Part shown: in pieces, positions 59,970 through 64,000 of the stretch | Layout: every line of letters starts with the position of its first letter | Position numbering within the stretch: the first letter of the stretch is position 1 | NCBI RefSeq assembly: GCF_003048835.2 | Contig: NZ_CP060705.1 | Coordinates: forward strand, 868,001-932,000 | DNA: 64,000 bases | Reading direction: 5' to 3' | Origin: Campylobacter concisus | GTDB lineage: Bacteria > Campylobacterota > Campylobacteria > Campylobacterales > Campylobacteraceae | The notes under the pieces: generated by a model | The model's database searches: none | What the model saw: only the letters and a program-made list of their open reading frames with translations | What the model was told of the DNA's origin: nothing | Program-made: the position numbers and the translations under genes

Positions 59970-60310
59970 TGCACGAGCTTAGTATCGTTCAAAATTTAGT
60001 CAGTCTTTGCGAGAAAAATGCCGCCAAAGAAAATGCTAAAGAGATAAGCAAGATCGAGATAAAAGTTGGCCGCTTAAGCGGAGTGGAGCCACACTATCTA
60101 GAGAGTGCCTTTGATGTTTATAAGGCTGGCACGATCTGCGAAAACGCCGAGCTTGTCATAAATTTACAAGGCATTGTGGTCGAGTGCTTGGATTGTGGAT
60201 TTGGCGGGGAGCTTAGCGAAAATGACTTTACTTGCCCAAAGTGCAAAAGTCAAAATTTAAAGGTGACTGACGGCGAAGATATGTATCTCATGCGCCTTGA
60301 GATGAAGTAA
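59969..60310 (+). CDS. hypA: Nickel chaperone HypA
   Basis: A 113-residue nickel metallochaperone. The N-terminal MHELSIVQNL binds nickel, and the zinc site has two CxxC motifs (VECLDCGFGG and FTCPKCKSQN). Last gene of the hyp operon; the stop codon is the first three bases of a long palindrome. Confidence 0.95.
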   Translation: MHELSIVQNLVSLCEKNAAKENAKEISKIEIKVGRLSGVEPHYLESAFDVYKAGTICENAELVINLQGIVVECLDCGFGGELSENDFTCPKCKSQNLKVTDGEDMYLMRLEMK

Positions 60311-60338
60311 ATTTTACGTATTATAATACGTAAAATTT
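60309..60338. repeat. Perfect 30-bp palindrome at the end of hypA
   Basis: Bases 60309-60338 are fully self-complementary over 15-base arms without a loop, with core TTTTACGTATTATAATACGT. It overlaps the hypA stop codon. Possible roles: terminator-like end, regulator operator, or replication/recombination site. The TTTTACGTA core also occurs upstream of the antitoxin gene. Confidence 0.75.
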
Positions 60339-60358
60339 TATGAATTTATTGATTTTTT

Positions 60359-60922
60359 ATGGATAGTGTTAAATTTTTCTCAATCAAACGCCTAAAGAGC
60401 TATAAAAACGAGCAAGAGCATAAAAAGAACTTTTTGCTAGTACAGGCATTAGCTCCAAAACTTGGTATTTTGGAAATAACTACGAGAAATTTAGCTTTTA
60501 AGGCTTTGGTGGATAATAACAAGGTAGATATTTTAAGCTCTTTTAATAACTACTTTTAGCTAGATGATCTCTTTGTCTCAAAGCAAACTTTTGGATTTTG
60601 GGCAAAAATCATCGATGAAGCCAAAATCCACAATGATATTGTCAATCTTGATAAGCTTGATTTTAAAAAGTATTCTAAATTTAACCGCAAGAATAAACTT
60701 TTAAACTATCAAAAAGTAAAGATTTTATATGACCTTGCTGTTAAAATTAGAAACCGAGCATTTCATTTTGAAAATCTTTATAAGCTAAATGATGATCAAA
60801 CGCCGAGAATTTCAACTCGTGTTGGTAAAACTTTAGTAGGCATTGATCCGCAAATGTTAGAAGATTTTATTAATGATGCGTTGTTTTGTTTTGATGAGGA
60901 TCTGGCAAGATACTTAGAATGA
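60359..60922 (+). pseudogene. HEPN-motif (Abi-like) gene interrupted by in-frame TAG
   Basis: A 187-codon frame from the ATG at 60359 is broken only by TAG at 60557-60559 (codon 67). The translation after the stop continues for about 120 residues in the same frame, ending at TGA. The second part contains LYDLAVKIRNRAFHFENLY with the R-x4-H motif of HEPN ribonucleases, and the gene resembles Abi/toxin-type proteins. The frame is otherwise clean, so this is a recent inactivation, a readthrough, or a sequencing error. Confidence 0.75.
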
Positions 60923-60997
60923 GTGGCGGATAATAAGCTCCGCCGTGAACTTCGTCGCAATTATACTAAACAATAATTATTTTACGCTTAATGCTTT

Positions 60998-63595
60998 TTA
61001 CTCAAATATCAAAAACGGAGCTTGCAGGACGTTTCTTATTATCTTTAGTGGCGAGAGCAGGGCGTCTTGCAGTATCTGCGTCGAGTACTCTGGCTTTTCA
61101 GTCGTGCCACGTATGGCGATGACGGTTGAGAGTGAGCGGTCTTTGCCAAGGATGATTTGGTTGATAAGTGGGATCTTATCGATGATGCCGCTTGCGTCTT
61201 TTAGTATCTTTAGCTCTAGGTCGATATTTATCTTTTTGCTATTTAGATCGATCGTGCCGCGTCCGCCGATATCTGCGCTCGTGCCTATCATCTCAATCGC
61301 CAAAAACTCGATCACGTCACCCTTTCTAGTAAGTAAAATTTTGCCGTTTTTAACAGTAAAACCCTTGTCGTTAAAGTCAGGCGTTTTAAAGCTAAGAAGC
61401 GACGGCACCGAGTTTAGAAAGCTTAGCAGTTTTTGATAAAAGATGTAGTCTTTTAGATAGGTGCCAAAAAATCTCACCTCCGCCTTAAACTCTTTCGTGC
61501 TCTCTCCAAGCAGTTTTAGACGAAATTTACCGCCCTCAAAGCTCTTGATACTAAAAAGATCGTTGATAAACTCGCCGCTTATGTCGGTTGCGTCTAAATT
61601 TATGCTTTTCTCATCGCTAAAATATCCAACTCTGCCTTGTTTTGCCAGTCCATTTAGCGAGGTGCTTTTGCCCTTTTTTTCGGCGCTAAAGCTGGTAAAT
61701 GGCAAGGTTTTGTTAAGGTCTTGCAAAATGATGTCGCCATTTTTTGCAAAGAGCTCAAGTGGTGTGCTTTGCTCTTTTGTGTTGTTGTCATCAAGCACTA
61801 GTAAATTTAGGTCGTTGCTCTTAGCCTCTATGCCCTTTTCAGCGATGTTTAAAGAGAGTTTTTTGCTTGCACTTTGCACTTTTACGCCAGTCTTTGAGAC
61901 TGCTATCAAAAAGTCATCGTTTGCGTATTTTGAGCCATTTTTATCCAAAAACGGCATGTCAAATTTAAGCCCTTTTGCCAAAATTTCAAGATTAGTAAAG
62001 TCCTTGCTTTTTATACTCACATCTTCAAAACCAAGCACGCCATTTTGCTTTAAAAGTGGGGAGTTTTGCATGATAAATTCGCTATTTTTAGTAGCTATCG
62101 TGCTCTCATCGCCAAAGCTTAAATTTAGCCCAAATGGCTCAATGCTAAGCGTCGTTTCGCTTGGCTTGCTAAAGTCAAGATGCGCGGTAAATGGCTCATT
62201 TTTAAAGGCTAAAATTTCATCATTTTTCTCTTTTAGATCAAAGCTCTCTATGACGCCTTTTATCTCGCCAGTGCTTTTTTGTAAATTTATATCTGCTTTT
62301 GCATTTGCTCTAAAAAAGTCAAGCCCAAAGCCGCTTGCATCGATGTTTAGCTCCGAAGTATTTACAAGCTTTACAAGGGCACTTTTAGCGTTAAATTTAC
62401 TCCCAGCGATATCTAAAACCGCGTCACTTATCTTAAATTCGCCATTTGCGATGACGCTTTTTTCATCAAAATTCTCTAAGCTTTTCTCGTCAAGTTTTAT
62501 TAAAATTTTAAGCCCAGCGTCCATTTTACCGCTTAGTTGCTTAACTGGCACGTTGATCTTATAAGCTCTTAGTATCTCATTTATCGCCTCATCGTAAATA
62601 GAATTTGTCTTTATAAATAGCTCTAAATTTGCGCTCTTTTCATCAAAGATGTTGTTTATCGCGACGTTTGAGCCATCAAGCTTTTTGCCTTTATAAATAG
62701 GCGCTGTAAGGTCAAATTTAAGCTTTGAGTTATTAAGTGTGATGTTTGCCTCAGCGACATTTATGGCTGGTAAGCCTTTATCAAATTTAACAAGTAAATT
62801 TTTAGCATAGGCAGTCGCATTTAGGTCGTTTAGATAAAAGTCGTTTTTGGCTAGATCAGCCTTGCCGTTTATCTCGTTTAGGTGGTAGTCATCAGCCACG
62901 ATGTAGCCATATATCCAGTTTTTAACCTCGCTGTTTAGGTGTATGCGACTATCAAGCTCAGTGATGAAATCCTTGATACTGCCTGCATTTACGTCATAGG
63001 CTTTGTAAGTTAAAAGTGTATCTTTTAAGGCAAAGCTAAGCTTGCCATTTAGCTCGTGCGAGGTGAAATTTCCATCAAATTTATAATCATCCTTGTCAAA
63101 ATTTGCGCTGCCTTCGCCGCTAATGCTTACGTTAAAATCTTTAAGGCTTAAATTTCTTACTATGAAGCGATCAACGCCATTTTGTTGCTCATTTTGAAAT
63201 TTGATATCGATGTTTAGATAAGGGCTATCGACGAAAAATATATCATCTAAAAATAAAATTTTGATCTTAAAATCATCGCCTATTTGCACGCTCTCAAGCG
63301 AAATTTCTTGAAAAAATGTGTCAAGATAATCCACACCCTGACTAAGGTTTAAAAGCTGCTTGTCGCTGGCTTTTTGCTCTGCGTTTTGTTTAAATTTAGG
63401 TAGCTTGATCTGCTTTGCTCTTACAATTATTTTTTTATCTAACTTTATATATAATTGCTCCAATTTTACGCCGTAAAACTCGAAATCGTTAATTTTTATG
63501 CCGTATTTTAAAAGCAAAAGAAGCGAAAGAATCAAAATGATAAAAAATTTTATAAAAAAGCCGTATCTGGATATTTTCTTTGATATCGTACTCAT
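60998..63595 (-). CDS. Large AsmA/YhdP-like inner-membrane anchored protein
   Basis: An 865-residue protein with an N-terminal membrane anchor (about 14-30), then a very long beta-rich periplasmic domain. The C-terminal region GKILLTRKGDVIEFLAIEMIGTSADIGGRGTIDLNSKKINIDLELK is typical of the DUF3971/AsmA2 family, which bridges the envelope for phospholipid transport. AGGACAACG precedes the ATG at 63595. Its 5' end overlaps mltG by 59 bases, head to head. Confidence 0.8.
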   Translation of the reverse strand: MSTISKKISRYGFFIKFFIILILSLLLLLKYGIKINDFEFYGVKLEQLYIKLDKKIIVRAKQIKLPKFKQNAEQKASDKQLLNLSQGVDYLDTFFQEISLESVQIGDDFKIKILFLDDIFFVDSPYLNIDIKFQNEQQNGVDRFIVRNLSLKDFNVSISGEGSANFDKDDYKFDGNFTSHELNGKLSFALKDTLLTYKAYDVNAGSIKDFITELDSRIHLNSEVKNWIYGYIVADDYHLNEINGKADLAKNDFYLNDLNATAYAKNLLVKFDKGLPAINVAEANITLNNSKLKFDLTAPIYKGKKLDGSNVAINNIFDEKSANLELFIKTNSIYDEAINEILRAYKINVPVKQLSGKMDAGLKILIKLDEKSLENFDEKSVIANGEFKISDAVLDIAGSKFNAKSALVKLVNTSELNIDASGFGLDFFRANAKADINLQKSTGEIKGVIESFDLKEKNDEILAFKNEPFTAHLDFSKPSETTLSIEPFGLNLSFGDESTIATKNSEFIMQNSPLLKQNGVLGFEDVSIKSKDFTNLEILAKGLKFDMPFLDKNGSKYANDDFLIAVSKTGVKVQSASKKLSLNIAEKGIEAKSNDLNLLVLDDNNTKEQSTPLELFAKNGDIILQDLNKTLPFTSFSAEKKGKSTSLNGLAKQGRVGYFSDEKSINLDATDISGEFINDLFSIKSFEGGKFRLKLLGESTKEFKAEVRFFGTYLKDYIFYQKLLSFLNSVPSLLSFKTPDFNDKGFTVKNGKILLTRKGDVIEFLAIEMIGTSADIGGRGTIDLNSKKINIDLELKILKDASGIIDKIPLINQIILGKDRSLSTVIAIRGTTEKPEYSTQILQDALLSPLKIIRNVLQAPFLIFE

Positions 63596-64000
63596 CGTTG
63601 TCCTAAGCGTATTTGTTTATTTGGCACGCCCCATAAACACGAGCAAAGTCGTCTTTGTGCCAAAGGGAAGTGTGGGCGAAATTATATCTTATTTAGCTAA
63701 TCGCAACTTTAACTTAAGTGCGATCGACAAGTACGCCATGCGCTTCATTGGCTCGCCTCAGTCAGGCTGGATCGAGATAGGCAAAGATAAAATTTCAAGG
63801 GTTGATTTTTTAAAAAAACTTGCCAAAGCAAAGGCTGCGATGACCGAGATCACGCTAATACCAGGTGAGACTACGATCGTTTTTTTAAACCAGATCGCTG
63901 CCCAGCTTGGGCTTGACGGAGCTAAACTAAATAGCGAGTATAACGCCATTGCTCCAGTTAGTGATGGCTTTTTAATGCCAAATACTTATAAAATTCCAGT
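63537..64000 (+). CDS. mltG: Endolytic murein transglycosylase MltG (3' end outside window)
   Basis: The visible 154 codons hold an N-terminal membrane helix (about 10-30) and a LysM-like region with FVPKGSVGEIISYLAN. TEITLIPGETTIVFLNQIA, then FLMPNTYKIP, open the YceG/MltG domain; the catalytic glutamate lies beyond the window end. It terminates glycan strands during wall synthesis. The ATG at 63537 overlaps the AsmA-like 5' end; the overlap means promoters lie inside each other's genes. Confidence 0.85.
   Translation, partial: MIKNFIKKPYLDIFFDIVLIVVLSVFVYLARPINTSKVVFVPKGSVGEIISYLANRNFNLSAIDKYAMRFIGSPQSGWIEIGKDKISRVDFLKKLAKAKAAMTEITLIPGETTIVFLNQIAAQLGLDGAKLNSEYNAIAPVSDGFLMPNTYKIP

Noticed and set aside
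61461-62564. A 367-codon plus-strand frame opposite the AsmA-like gene
   Set aside because: Antisense to a convincing 865-residue protein; composition (serine and leucine rich) is the mirror of lysine- and aspartate-rich coding, with no start signal.

Overview
The window looks like a chromosomal segment of an epsilonproteobacterium of the genus Campylobacter, most like the hydrogen-using oral group around C. concisus; this is inferred from the 16S sequence, low GC, gene content and gene order, and the species is not proven. Most genes are ordinary housekeeping genes in tight, overlapping operons.

Layout. 1-9.5 kb: the 3' part of an unrecognised gene; a probable flagellar-dependent secreted protein gene (Cj0814-type) with its own sigma-54 promoter; a leftward tlpA-like/ftsY/vanZ-like/radA cluster; and a rightward 5-FCL/rny/SYLF/DedA/DUF945 cluster. 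9.5-15.2 kb: a complete 16S-tRNA-Ile-tRNA-Ala-23S-5S operon with leader hairpin, boxA-like elements and long processing stems around 16S and 23S. 15.2-19.5 kb: an accessory island with an IS1595-family transposase beside a small coiled-coil/winged-helix-like gene, and a type II restriction-modification set: a small HTH regulator on a probably leaderless transcript, a C5-cytosine methyltransferase, and a convergent endonuclease resembling the NgoBV type. 19.5-21.3 kb: an unknown small gene and a second Cj0814-type gene, again behind a near-perfect sigma-54 promoter.

21.3-40.5 kb: two housekeeping blocks, on opposite strands. Leftward: Sel1 lipoprotein, yggS, rseP, unknown, pgsA, a FabL-type enoyl-ACP reductase, dapA, M16 protease, pyrD, msbA-like, cysS, murJ. 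Rightward: fapA-like, ruvA, ddl, a lone Phd/YefM antitoxin, an alpha/beta hydrolase, murF, and a small Sel1-like protein. 40.5-41.4 kb is a gene graveyard with a reductase-like C-terminal fragment and a truncated TM2-domain gene. It is followed by xerH, ackA and pta (leftward) and flgH (rightward, sigma-54 promoter).

46.2-60.3 kb: a hydrogen-uptake region. hydABCD plus a HydE-like gene encode a membrane-bound [NiFe] uptake hydrogenase, its cytochrome b, maturation protease and accessory factor. hypF and nikR follow, then a DUF2157/GDYXXLXY membrane pair, then hypBCDEA. Together they cover the enzyme, the Fe(CN)2CO and Ni insertion machinery, and nickel regulation. 60.3-64 kb: a 30-bp perfect palindrome, a HEPN-motif gene broken by an in-frame TAG, a large AsmA/YhdP-like protein gene, and the 5' part of mltG, whose start overlaps the AsmA-like gene head to head.

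The most novel-looking signal is the dispersed, sigma-54-driven Cj0814-type family. Its members share a near-identical N-terminus but have divergent C-termini. Secondary signals are the leaderless RM controller, the orphan antitoxin inside a cell-wall operon, and a palindrome core shared between two distant loci.
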